From Sulfitobacter sabulilitoris (GTDB taxonomy: Bacteria > Pseudomonadota > Alphaproteobacteria > Rhodobacterales > Rhodobacteraceae): a DNA stretch of 64,000 nt. The stretch covers positions 731,415-795,414 of the forward strand of contig NZ_VANS01000001.1 of assembly GCF_005887615.1 (NCBI RefSeq). Reading direction: 5' to 3'. This document shows, in pieces, positions 43,741-51,572 of the stretch. The position numbers and the translations under genes are program-made. Under the pieces are notes generated by a model. That model saw nothing but the letters and a program-made list of their open reading frames with translations, was not told where the DNA came from and did not search any database. Every line of letters begins with the position of its first letter. The first letter of the stretch is position 1.

Positions 43741-45405
43741 TTATTCAGCAGGTTTTACCGCCGTCACGTTGGCGGTGGTGTCGATGCCCGCCGCATTGCG
43801 CTTGCCGTCCTTGTAGATCGCCTTGATCAGCGACACCGCCATCAGCACCATCACAAGGCTGAACGGCAGCGCGCCGATCACCATCGCGGTCTGGATCGCG
43901 CTGATCCCGCCAATCAGCAGCAAGGCCGCCACCACCGCCCCCAGCGCGATGCCCCAGAAGATGATGTGCGGCCGCGCCTTGGGCCCTTCGTCGCCCGCCG
44001 CGTTGATGGTGTTCACGATCAGCACCGCACTGTCCGCGCTGGTGACAAGGTAGGTCATCAGCAACACCACGATGAGGACCGCCATGCTCCAGCCCAGCGC
44101 GCCTTCGCCCAGCATGATGTCGGTCATGGCAAAGATCTTGCCGCCGTCGGTCGCGTCAAAGATGGCGCCGCCCGCTTGTCCGGTCAGTTCGAGGTCGATG
44201 GCCGTGCCGCCCGCCCAGGTGAACCACACGAAACACATGAACGCGGGCACGATCACCGCCCCCAGCACGAATTCGCGGATCGTGCGGCCCCGGCTGATGC
44301 GCGCCAGGAACAGGCCGACAAAGGGGGCAAACGCCACCCACCACGCCCAGTAGAACACCGTCCACGCGCCCTGCCATCCGGCCAGCGCCTGGTTGATCTC
44401 GCTTTCGCCGCGATAGACCGTGACCATCATCGACGGCAGGTTGACGATGTACTCCCACGTGCCGGCGAACAGCGCCCACAGCCCGAACCACGTCGATCCG
44501 AAGATGAGGAAAAACAGCAACAGAAAGATCGACAGCCCCATGTTGAGGTTGGACAGCCACTTGATGCCCTTGCCCACGCCCGAAAGCGCCGACAGGGTCG
44601 AGGCGCCCATGATGATCAAAATGGCAAACAGGATACCCGCGGGCGACGGCGTGCCGTCGGCCTTGGTCAGCCACTCGCCGATACCGATCCGGCTCAGGCC
44701 GTCAACGAACTGGTTCACCCCGAAACCCAGCGTCTGCGCCACGCCAAGGATCGTCGCCACGACGGCCACGATGTCGATGACATGCCCCAGCGGGCCGGAC
44801 AGCGACTTGCCGAACAGCGGCGCCAGCGCCGACCGGATGGTCAGCGGCAGCCCCCGGCGATAGGCGAAATACCCAAGGCTCAGCCCACAGATCGCATAGG
44901 ACGACCACGCGGTGAACCCCCAGTGCAGAAAGGACCACTTGTAGGCGTTGATGATGTTGTCCTCGCCCTGACCGGTCGCAAAGCCCTGGATCACGTCGGG
45001 ATTGGTGTTGAAATGATACACCGGCTCCGCGACCGCCCAGGTCAGCATGCCGACACCGATCCCGGCCCCGAACATCATCGAAAACCACGAAAACCGGGTG
45101 AATTCCGGCGTGTCCTCGGGCCGCCCCATCTTAAGTGCGCCACCCGTCGGCCAGATCGCCAGACCGACGCACACAAGCACGAAAAACGCCATCACGATCA
45201 CGTACCAGGTGGCAAAGTTGCTCAGGATGAAGCTGTTGAAGCCGTTCAGGACCGCCCCCGCCTGATCGGGAAAGGCGACGGCCCAGATCACCAGCAGGCC
45301 GATGATGACCTTGGCGGTGACGGTGACGTCAACGCTGAACCCGCGATAGAAACCGCTGTCGGCGGTCTTGATTGGCAGGTCCATCAATGGGGGTTTGAGT
45401 GCCAT
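43741..45405 (-). CDS. BCCT family betaine/choline/DMSP transporter (2)
   Basis: A second BCCT transporter, 554 aa. Motifs: MMFGAGIGVGMLTWAVAEPV, the HWGFTAWSSYAICGLSLGYF segment, and VFYWAWWVAFAPFVGLFLAR. It is clearly a different subfamily from the neighbouring BCCT protein rather than a recent duplicate. It has its own promoter (45444-45471) and a palindrome further upstream. Substrate, as for the first, is a quaternary ammonium or sulfonium osmolyte. Confidence 0.94.
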   Translation of the reverse strand: MALKPPLMDLPIKTADSGFYRGFSVDVTVTAKVIIGLLVIWAVAFPDQAGAVLNGFNSFILSNFATWYVIVMAFFVLVCVGLAIWPTGGALKMGRPEDTPEFTRFSWFSMMFGAGIGVGMLTWAVAEPVYHFNTNPDVIQGFATGQGEDNIINAYKWSFLHWGFTAWSSYAICGLSLGYFAYRRGLPLTIRSALAPLFGKSLSGPLGHVIDIVAVVATILGVAQTLGFGVNQFVDGLSRIGIGEWLTKADGTPSPAGILFAILIIMGASTLSALSGVGKGIKWLSNLNMGLSIFLLLFFLIFGSTWFGLWALFAGTWEYIVNLPSMMVTVYRGESEINQALAGWQGAWTVFYWAWWVAFAPFVGLFLARISRGRTIREFVLGAVIVPAFMCFVWFTWAGGTAIDLELTGQAGGAIFDATDGGKIFAMTDIMLGEGALGWSMAVLIVVLLMTYLVTSADSAVLIVNTINAAGDEGPKARPHIIFWGIALGAVVAALLLIGGISAIQTAMVIGALPFSLVMVLMAVSLIKAIYKDGKRNAAGIDTTANVTAVKPAE

Positions 45406-45443
45406 GAAAAACTGTCCCTTTGTCTATGCATTTTGTACGGCAC

Positions 45444-45495
45444 AGCCTAAGCAAAGCTGCCCCGGAGTCAAAGGAAACCACAATATGTTGTATTG
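45444..45495 (-). promoter_or_regulatory. BCCT-2 promoter with upstream palindrome
   Basis: On the minus strand TTGACT (45471-45466), 16 bases, TAGGCT (45449-45444). Ten bases upstream of the -35 box lies the perfect inverted repeat CAATA-TGTTG-TATTG (45481-45495), centred near -50, a common activator position. The remaining bases up to the acuI terminator hold nothing else I can name. Confidence 0.55.
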
Positions 45496-45560
45496 CGGGC
45501 CAGATACACCAACAAGCATTAGCGTAGTGCGACTGTTGCGTGCCCCCACCGGGACGGACA

Positions 45561-45592
45561 AACGCCGCGCAGGCAGTGCCCCGCGCGGCGTT
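45561..45592 (-). terminator. terminator of the dmdA-acuI operon
   Basis: Inverted repeat AACGCCGCGC / GCGCGGCGTT around a 12-base loop. On the minus strand it ends in GCGTTTGTCC, about 30 bases after the acuI stop. Confidence 0.75.
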
Positions 45593-45622
45593 CCGTATCG
45601 GCAGGTCCGGTCTGGCCCGCGG

Positions 45623-46615
45623 TCAGGCGTTCACATCCACCACGACGCGGCCCTTGACCTGCCCCTTGAGGATATCTGCGCCAAGCCGCGGCAGATCGGT
45701 CAGCGTCGCGGGCTGGATCATCGCCTCCAGCTTGTCCATCGGCAGATCCTTGGCGATCCGCGTCCAGGCGCGCAGGCGGTTGTCATAGGGCTGCATCACG
45801 CTGTCGATGCCCAGCAGGTTGACGCCGCGCAACAGGAAGGGAATGACCGTCGTCGGCAAATTCGCGCCGCCCGCCAATCCCACGGCCGCGACGCTGGCGC
45901 CGTATTTCATCTGCCCCAGGACACGGGCCAGCATCTCGCCCCCCACCGCATCGATGCAGCCCTCCCATGTCTCGCCCTCGAGCGGGCGCTTCACTGTCTC
46001 ATTGATTTCCTCGCGTGCCACGATCCGGCTCGCGCCCAGCGACCTGAGGTACTCCGCCGTCTCCGGCCGCCCTGTCACGCCCGCGACCTCGTGGCCCAAG
46101 TTGGCCAGAATAGCGGTGGCCACCGATCCCACGCCGCCCGCGGCCCCGGTGACCAGCACCGGACCGTGGCCCGTCGTCAGCCCGTGATCCTCCAGCGCCA
46201 TCACCGCAAGCATCGCGGTGAACCCGGCGGTGCCGACCGCCATCGCAAGCCGCGTGTCCAACCCATCGGGCAGCGGCACCAACCAGTCGGCCTTGACCCT
46301 CGCCTTCTGCGAATAGCCGCCCCAATGCGCCTCGCCCACGCGCCAGCCGGTCAGCACGACCTTGTCGCCGGGGCTGTAGCGATCATCGTCCGACGCCTCG
46401 ACCGTTCCGGCGAAATCGATTCCCGGCACATGCGGGTACTTGCGCACAAGCCCGCCACCCGGACCGATGCACAACCCGTCCTTGTAATTCACCGTGGAAT
46501 ACTCGACCGCCACCGTCACCTCGCCATGCGGCAGATCGTCCAAACCGATCTCGCGCACGCCGGCCGATGTCTTGCCGCTCTCTTCGTCCTTGTCGACGAC
46601 CAATGCCTTGAACAT
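45623..46615 (-). CDS. acuI: acrylyl-CoA reductase (NADPH) AcuI
   Basis: A 330-aa medium-chain dehydrogenase of the YhdH/AcuI group, which reduces toxic acryloyl-CoA to propionyl-CoA in the cytoplasm. Features: MFKALVVDKDEESGKTSAGV, STVNYKDGLCIGPGGGLVRK, GIDFAGTVE, and the NADPH loop VTGAAGGVGSVATAIL. Unlike zinc-dependent alcohol dehydrogenases, it lacks the catalytic zinc cysteines. ATG 46615 follows GGAGAGAGAC. It lies 100 bases downstream of dmdA, the arrangement known from DMSP-degrading roseobacters, where acrylate from DMSP cleavage or demethylation must be detoxified. Confidence 0.95.
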   Translation of the reverse strand: MFKALVVDKDEESGKTSAGVREIGLDDLPHGEVTVAVEYSTVNYKDGLCIGPGGGLVRKYPHVPGIDFAGTVEASDDDRYSPGDKVVLTGWRVGEAHWGGYSQKARVKADWLVPLPDGLDTRLAMAVGTAGFTAMLAVMALEDHGLTTGHGPVLVTGAAGGVGSVATAILANLGHEVAGVTGRPETAEYLRSLGASRIVAREEINETVKRPLEGETWEGCIDAVGGEMLARVLGQMKYGASVAAVGLAGGANLPTTVIPFLLRGVNLLGIDSVMQPYDNRLRAWTRIAKDLPMDKLEAMIQPATLTDLPRLGADILKGQVKGRVVVDVNA

Positions 46616-46663
46616 GTCTCTCTCCTTCATTGCGCAGCCGATGGCCCGATCGCCACCCCCTGC

Positions 46664-46695
46664 TTCTTTGGGTCAAAAATACTCCCGCCGGAGGC
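46664..46695 (-). repeat. CTCCGGCGGGAG-TATTTTT intergenic element
   Basis: On the minus strand GCCTCCGGCGGGAGTATTTT is followed by TGACCCAAAGAAG. CTCC-GGCG-GGAG can form a small hairpin before a T-rich tract. From memory, near-identical sequences recur after genes in many Rhodobacteraceae genomes; only one copy is in this window. It lies between dmdA and acuI and could act as a weak terminator. Confidence 0.5.
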
Positions 46696-46715
46696 TCCTC
46701 CAGGGGCAACCGGCG

Positions 46716-47819
46716 CTAGCGCCAGAAGTTTTCCTGCACGGTGGCCTCCCGGCGCCCCTGCGGCGTCTCGACCTGCACCTGCGTGCCCGGGTCCCAATGC
46801 GTCATCCGCACCATGCCGATCGCCACGTTGGTGTCAAACTCGGGCGACCATGCCGCCGAGGTGATCTGCCCCACCGGTTTGCCATCCGCGGTCACGCGCC
46901 AGGGCCGGTCGCATCCCGGCACCCTGTCGCCCCCGATCGCGATCGCGCGGATCTGCTGCACCGGCCCTTCCTTGGCCACGCGCAGCAGCGCATCCCGCCC
47001 GATGCAGCCGATCGCCGTCTGCGTATCGCAAAACCGCCCCAGGCCACATTCATGCGGGGTGTTGTCGTCGGTCATGTCGTTGCCATAGCTCAGCAACCCG
47101 CCCTCGATCCGCTCGATCAGGTTGGGGCAGCCCGCGCGCACGTCCAGATCGGCGCCCGCCTCGAACAGAGCATTCCACAGCGGCATACCGATGTCGCTGT
47201 CCTCGACATAGATCTCGAAACCGCCCTGCTTGGAATAGCCCGACCGCGCGACCACGAGGTCACGGCCCTGGAAATCGAACAGGCCGAAGCGAAAGAACCG
47301 CACGTCGCGCACCGCATCGCCGAACACCCGCGCCATCAGGTCGTCGGCCTTCGGTCCCTGCACGGCCAGCGGGCTCACGTCGGGCTCGTCGACCAGCACA
47401 TCCAGCCGGTAGCCATTGGCGATCCCCTTGACCCAGAGCAGCAGATCGCTGTCCGCGATCGAGATCCACCAGCGGTCCTCGGCCAGTTTCACCGCGACCG
47501 GATCGTTCAGCATCCCGCCCGTCTCGTCGACGATGGGTACGTAGAAACAGCGCCCCGGCAACATGCCGCGCAGATCGCGCGGGGTCAGCATCTGCATCAG
47601 GCGCGCCGCATCCGGCCCGCGCAACTCCACCTGCCGCTCGCAGGCCACGTCCCAGACCTGCACGGCGGACTTGAGGTGGTGGTAATCCGCCTCGACGCTG
47701 TCAAAGACGGTGGGCAGCAACATTCGGTTGTAGACCGTGTAGGCCTTGACGCCGGCGGCTTCGACCCCGTCGGAAAACGGCGTGCGGCGCAGACGGCGGG
47801 ACGGGGAAATCAATGCCAT
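46716..47819 (-). CDS. dmdA: dimethylsulfoniopropionate demethylase DmdA
   Basis: DmdA transfers a methyl group from DMSP to tetrahydrofolate, giving 3-methylmercaptopropionate and 5-methyl-THF. The 367-aa product is a GcvT-like protein of normal DmdA length: it begins MALISPSRRLRRTPFSDGVE, then YTVYNRMLLPTVFDSVEADY (characteristic of DmdA rather than GcvT), QVWDVACERQVELRGPDA, and YSKQGGFEIYVED. The upstream frame stays open, but the ATG at 47819, 2 bases after the DinB gene, fits the family. The related aminomethyltransferases are the main alternative; the N-terminal block and acuI neighbour make DmdA much more likely. Confidence 0.93.
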   Translation of the reverse strand: MALISPSRRLRRTPFSDGVEAAGVKAYTVYNRMLLPTVFDSVEADYHHLKSAVQVWDVACERQVELRGPDAARLMQMLTPRDLRGMLPGRCFYVPIVDETGGMLNDPVAVKLAEDRWWISIADSDLLLWVKGIANGYRLDVLVDEPDVSPLAVQGPKADDLMARVFGDAVRDVRFFRFGLFDFQGRDLVVARSGYSKQGGFEIYVEDSDIGMPLWNALFEAGADLDVRAGCPNLIERIEGGLLSYGNDMTDDNTPHECGLGRFCDTQTAIGCIGRDALLRVAKEGPVQQIRAIAIGGDRVPGCDRPWRVTADGKPVGQITSAAWSPEFDTNVAIGMVRMTHWDPGTQVQVETPQGRREATVQENFWR

Positions 47820-47821
47820 TG

Positions 47822-48331
47822 TCAGGCCTCCTCGGGCATGGCGAACAGATCGCTGACCGGCGCCCGATACCCGGCGGCCGTCAGCATCGCGTGTATCTGA
47901 CCCCGGTGATGGGTCTGATGGTTGAACATATGGACAACGGCCTGCGTCAACGGTACTTTCATGTCGCGCTGTAAGGCACCGGAGTACCACGATATTTCAC
48001 CCTTGAGGTCGATCGCACGCAGCCCCTGTGCCCACAGCAGGATCCGCCCGTCCAGGCGAAACCGCTCCGCGCCCCAAGCCGCGGCGGTGGGGTGCAGCGC
48101 CACGCTTTCGGGGATCCCGGTTTCGGGTGCTGCGAGCCGCGGATCGAACCGCGACATCCACAGCATGTCCCCCCAGAGCAGATGGTTGGCCGTCGCCAGA
48201 AGACTGCCGAAGAACGCGCCCCTGTCCCGGCAAAGGTCGGCCTGCGGCATGGCGTCCAGAACGGGCATCACCTGCCTGTTCTGCCACGCGTTGTAGCGGG
48301 CCATGGTCACGACATAGCCCGTGTCGATCAC
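47822..48331 (-). CDS. DinB/YfiT-type four-helix-bundle protein
   Basis: A 169-aa protein of the DinB superfamily. The usual metal-binding histidines appear as H50 (ATANHLLWGD) and H138, H142 in VVHMFNHQTHHRGQIHAML. DinB proteins are thiol-dependent (mycothiol, bacillithiol or glutathione) metalloenzymes in several cases, but most are uncharacterised. I start at a GTG (48331) overlapping the DUF1326 stop as GTGA; ATG 48304 is an alternative. It lies 2 bases before dmdA, so it is certainly cotranscribed; its link to DMSP is inferred. Confidence 0.85.
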   Translation of the reverse strand: MIDTGYVVTMARYNAWQNRQVMPVLDAMPQADLCRDRGAFFGSLLATANHLLWGDMLWMSRFDPRLAAPETGIPESVALHPTAAAWGAERFRLDGRILLWAQGLRAIDLKGEISWYSGALQRDMKVPLTQAVVHMFNHQTHHRGQIHAMLTAAGYRAPVSDLFAMPEEA

Positions 48332-49035
48332 GGATTGGGGCCCTTCCAGTCGATCGGGCAGATCTCCGCCGACATTCCGTTGAAATCCCAGACCCGGCCG
48401 TAATCGCGCACCCGGCTTTTCAGCCCCCGCGCCGCGATGATGTCCGGCCCCATCCAGTATTTGGAATTGCTGACCATGACCGGGTGGTCGGGCGATTTGC
48501 CCGCCAGCATCTCGATCTCGCCCTGGATCTTTCGTCCGATCATGATCGACCGCTTGTTGCCCTCGCGCAGGATCTCGACCGGCGCGCGCTCGGCCCCGAT
48601 GATTTCGCTTACCAGCATGGTGAAAAGCCCCGTGGTGCCCCCCGCGGCCCCGGAAAAGATCTGCAAGATGCCATTGTAGGCCTTGCCCGAGGCGCGCTCG
48701 TCCACATAGGCCGCGACCTTCCAGTTGCCCTCGCCCATGCGGCCGGGAATATCGACCAGCAGCCCGACATTCAGACCGCCCAGATCCTCGCCCTCGTAAT
48801 GACCTTCGTCGATCGCGATGGCCATCCAGGCATGGCAGTGCCCCTCGGTCGGCGGATGCGCGCCAAGGCTGACCACGCAGGGGCAGAACACGGTGCACGA
48901 GCAGTTCAGGAAAAGCTCGCCCTTGATCGACCAGTCCGTCGGCGTCGCCTGCCGCCGCTTGGGGTTGGGCATGCGCTGGTCGATGCGCTGGCTGATCGGC
49001 AGCTTGTCGGCATCCTTGCGTTTGTTCGTGGCCAT
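48328..49035 (-). CDS. DUF1326 protein with N-terminal cysteine cluster
   Basis: A 235-aa cytoplasmic protein. Residues 36-220 match the DUF1326 pattern: FLNCSCTVFCPCVVS with four cysteines (C45, C47, C51, C53), GHCHAWMAIAIDEGHYEG, GGTTGLFTMLVSEIIGAE, and SNSKYWMGPDI. The CxCxxxCxC cluster suggests metal or metal-sulfur binding. A basic, proline-containing N-terminal extension of 33 residues precedes it. Function is unknown. DUF1326 genes often neighbour DUF2182 genes, as here, where only one base separates them. Confidence 0.85.
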   Translation of the reverse strand: MATNKRKDADKLPISQRIDQRMPNPKRRQATPTDWSIKGELFLNCSCTVFCPCVVSLGAHPPTEGHCHAWMAIAIDEGHYEGEDLGGLNVGLLVDIPGRMGEGNWKVAAYVDERASGKAYNGILQIFSGAAGGTTGLFTMLVSEIIGAERAPVEILREGNKRSIMIGRKIQGEIEMLAGKSPDHPVMVSNSKYWMGPDIIAARGLKSRVRDYGRVWDFNGMSAEICPIDWKGPNP

Positions 49036-49036
49036 T

Positions 49037-49840
49037 CTATCCTCCTGTCAGGACGGGCGCGCCCACCACCGCGAGACCCGCGATGACAAGGGCAACCCCC
49101 ATCGGTTTGGTTACATGATGCCCGATCTGGGGCAGTTTTTCGATCACCATGAACAGCGTCGCCAGACCCATCCACGTGAGGTTCATCACTCCGCCGACGA
49201 ACCCCAGCACCATGAAGCCCCAGCAGCAGCCGACGCAATAGGCGCCCAGCGACAGGCCCATGCGCACCCCGCCCGCGGCGCCGGTGCGCCAGTGGCCCAG
49301 GAAATACATCATCGGCGCGTGGCACACGCCATGGCACAGCTTTTTCACGCGGCTGAATTGAAACGCGCCCACGGCAATCAAAAGCCCGCCGGCAAACAGC
49401 GGCGACGTGGCGATGCCCAGCATGTCGATCAGCCCGGCGTGCAGCAGCGCCACCTGCGCCCCCGCGATGGTGGCGGCAAATCCCGCCCAGATCACGCCAT
49501 AGCCAAGAACAACGCCCAGCCATCCCGCCCGCGACCCCGTGGCGCTGACCATCAGATCCTCGTAGCTGCGCAGCGTGGGCACCAGCGTCGGCAGCATCAT
49601 CGCCGCCATCATGATGGCCCACATCGCGAAAAGCGTTCCGAACGCCGCCATCGGCATGGCCATGTCCATGCCCGGATCCATCCCGCGCATTGCCTGCGCC
49701 ATCGCCCCAGGCCGGCCCAGCAGATCCAGATCCATCGAGGTGCTCATGGCGAACATGACACCCCAAGCGGCAAGAATCGCGGCGAAAAACCCCAGCCAGA
49801 GAGTGGACCGCATCAGCCCCTGCATGTCTCGCTCCATCAA
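49037..49840 (-). CDS. DUF2182 predicted metal-binding membrane protein
   Basis: A 267-aa inner-membrane protein with about seven helices. A methionine-rich stretch (residues 46-65, AMAQAMRGMDPGMDMAMPM) sits in the first external loop; a CHGVCHAP motif (C169, H170, C173, H174) and a cysteine trio YCVGCCWG (C202, C205, C206) lie near later helices. These are typical soft-metal ligands, so copper handling is plausible but unproven. It is first gene of the operon leading to dmdA-acuI and starts 42 bases from the divergent GntR gene. Confidence 0.85.
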   Translation of the reverse strand: MMERDMQGLMRSTLWLGFFAAILAAWGVMFAMSTSMDLDLLGRPGAMAQAMRGMDPGMDMAMPMAAFGTLFAMWAIMMAAMMLPTLVPTLRSYEDLMVSATGSRAGWLGVVLGYGVIWAGFAATIAGAQVALLHAGLIDMLGIATSPLFAGGLLIAVGAFQFSRVKKLCHGVCHAPMMYFLGHWRTGAAGGVRMGLSLGAYCVGCCWGFMVLGFVGGVMNLTWMGLATLFMVIEKLPQIGHHVTKPMGVALVIAGLAVVGAPVLTGG

Positions 49841-49871
49841 ATCACTTGTCGAAGCAGTGGCAGAACTTTAA

Positions 49872-49882
49872 TTGTAAGACAA
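49872..49882. promoter_or_regulatory. GntR/FadR-type operator TTGTAAGACAA
   Basis: The 11-base palindrome fits TNGTNNNACNA, the canonical operator of FadR-subfamily GntR regulators. It abuts the gntR ATG and lies 32 bases upstream of the DUF2182 start, so one bound dimer could block translation and transcription of the regulator and affect the operon. Confidence 0.65.
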
Positions 49883-50629
49883 ATGAAAATTGAACCCGCC
49901 TCCTCCGGCCCTGCCCGCCCCGCCGACCTGTCGGCCCAGATCGCCGCCGCGATCCGCGACGCCATCATGGAAGGCCGGCTGATCGTCGACGAACGCCTGC
50001 CGTCGGAGGCCGAACTGGCCGAACACTTCGCCGTCTCGCGGCCCACCGTGCGCGAGGCGCTGAAACGGCTGGCGGCGCAATCGCTGATCCGCACGCAGCG
50101 CGGCGCCACGGGCGGCGCTTTCGTGAACCGGCTGAGCTTTGAAGAGGCCTATGCCCAACAGATCACGACCTCGACACTGCTGCTGTCGATGAACGCGGTC
50201 AGCTTTGCCACCGCCTGCGAGGCGCGCTATGCGCTGGAGCGGGCCTGCGCGCCATTGTCCGCGGCCCGGCGAGGTGCCGATCACCTGGCCGCGATGCGCC
50301 GCGAGATCAACCGCCAGGGCGAGCCGGCGCTGACCGACGAAGCCTTTTGCGCCTCGGACGTGGCCTTTCACCGGGCGCTGGTTGACGGTGCGGGCAATCC
50401 GGTGCTGAGCTATCAACTGGCCGGCGCGGTCGAGGCGATGCAGCCCTTGATGAACATGATCACCTTTTCCGCCCGGTCTCGGACACGGATCATCGCGCTG
50501 CACACCGATATCGCGAACGCCATCGCGGCGCAGGATCAGCGCGCGGCCTGTGACGGGCTGACGGCGCTGGAGGACGAGACGCAGGCGCTGGCGCGCAGCG
50601 TGTTCGCGACCCGCAGCCCGCGGGCGTGA
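49883..50629 (+). CDS. GntR-family regulator, FadR subfamily (FCD domain)
   Basis: A 248-aa transcription factor. The N-terminal winged helix (about 12-80) includes IAAAIRDAIMEGRLIVDERL, PSEAELAEHFAVSRPTVREA and KRLAAQSLIRTQRGATGG. The C-terminal FCD helical domain (about 100-235) binds small acids, often through metal-held histidines (VAFHRALVDGAGNPVL, IIALHTDIANAI). Divergent orientation to the DUF2182-dmdA operon makes it the likely regulator of DMSP demethylation, with DMSP, acrylate or a derived acid as inducer; the inducer cannot be read from sequence. Confidence 0.92.
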   Translation: MKIEPASSGPARPADLSAQIAAAIRDAIMEGRLIVDERLPSEAELAEHFAVSRPTVREALKRLAAQSLIRTQRGATGGAFVNRLSFEEAYAQQITTSTLLLSMNAVSFATACEARYALERACAPLSAARRGADHLAAMRREINRQGEPALTDEAFCASDVAFHRALVDGAGNPVLSYQLAGAVEAMQPLMNMITFSARSRTRIIALHTDIANAIAAQDQRAACDGLTALEDETQALARSVFATRSPRA

Positions 50630-50750
50630 CCCCGGGCCACCGGTGCGGCGATACCGGCCGGTCGCCCCCGGATGCCTGGTGGTGCTTTATCGGCGAAATT
50701 CCGGATGCGCGGCGCTTGCCCCCACCGCGCGCAAGGCTATCTGTTCGCGA

Positions 50751-51107
50751 ATGATGGACACGCTCAACATCCTTGCCGCGCTGCTGACGGTCGGCTTCGG
50801 GCTCTTCGGCCTTGTCGCGCCGCGCTATACCGCCGCGGCGCTGGATCTGTCGCCGAGCGGCAGCACGATGGGCCTGTCGGAACTGCGCGCGTCGGTGGGC
50901 GGGCTGTTCGTCGTGGCCGGTGCCGCGGCGATCTGGCTGGCGCATCCCGTGGGCTATGCGATGATCGGTTTCGCCTTTGCCGGAGCGGCGCTTGGCCGGG
51001 TGGTATCGCTGATCCTCGACGCGCCGCCGCGCGGAAAAGTTATTGTTTTCGGCGGTATAGAAGCCGCTCTTGCGGCATGGTTCCTGGGTGCCAACCTTGG
51101 CGGATAA
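50751..51107 (+). CDS. DUF4345-like small membrane protein (1)
   Basis: A 118-aa protein with four predicted helices: MDTLNILAALLTVGFGLFGL, then the external segment APRYTAAALDLSPSG, SELRASVGGLFVVAGAAAIW, and AMIGFAFAGAALGRVVSLIL. The ELRA...GG and GR..SL..D pattern is that of DUF4345. Function unknown. Two adjacent ATGs (50751, 50754) could start it. It is a paralogue of the following gene and lies 120 bases after gntR. Confidence 0.75.
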   Translation: MMDTLNILAALLTVGFGLFGLVAPRYTAAALDLSPSGSTMGLSELRASVGGLFVVAGAAAIWLAHPVGYAMIGFAFAGAALGRVVSLILDAPPRGKVIVFGGIEAALAAWFLGANLGG

Positions 51108-51158
51108 GCCGAACACCCGGTGATCCCATCACCGCCAACCACATGAAAGACGCTGTTT

Positions 51159-51512
51159 ATGGATTCGATTTTCTTTATCAATATCGCCCTGGCCATTGTC
51201 AGCATCGTGTTCGGTGCGATGGGGTGGCTGGCGCCGCGCGCCACGATGGATACACTCGACATGCAGGACGGCGCCACGACAATGGCCCGGTCCGAGGTGC
51301 GCGCGGCGTCCGGTGCGCTCTTCGTCATGGCGGGTGTCGGAGCGCTCTGGCTGAGCTCACCCGACGTGTTTGCGATGATCGGCTTCATCTGGGCGGGCGG
51401 CGCGCTGGGGCGGGCGACCTCGCTGCTTCTGGATGGAACCCTGCGCAAGAAATGGGTGTTCTTCGCGGTCGAGCTTGGCGTGGCCGCGCTGGCATTGACG
51501 ATCAACCTCTAG
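51159..51512 (+). CDS. DUF4345-like small membrane protein (2)
   Basis: A 117-aa protein with the same architecture and motifs as its neighbour (LAPRATMDTLDMQDG, SEVRAASGALFVMAGVGALW, FAMIGFIWAGGALGRATSLL). The two align along their whole length, indicating an old tandem duplication. Separated from the first copy by 51 bases, so probably one transcript. No function known. Confidence 0.75.
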   Translation: MDSIFFINIALAIVSIVFGAMGWLAPRATMDTLDMQDGATTMARSEVRAASGALFVMAGVGALWLSSPDVFAMIGFIWAGGALGRATSLLLDGTLRKKWVFFAVELGVAALALTINL

Positions 51513-51537
51513 TTTGCGCGACCGCTGCCGGGGCGTC

Positions 51538-51566
51538 TTGTAATTCGCGCCACGCTGTCCTACATT
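51538..51566 (+). promoter_or_regulatory. promoter of ssrA
   Basis: TTGTAA (51538-51543), 17 bases, TACATT (51561-51566). A start near 51573 coincides with the ATGTCC..GGACAT inverted repeat at the 5' end of the acceptor piece. Confidence 0.7.
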
Positions 51567-51572
51567 TGCAAT

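Noticed and set aside
48328-48898. Long upstream extension of the DinB frame into the DUF1326 gene
   Set aside because: The extension is an out-of-frame reading of DUF1326; a GTG overlapping the DUF1326 stop gives a normal DinB length.
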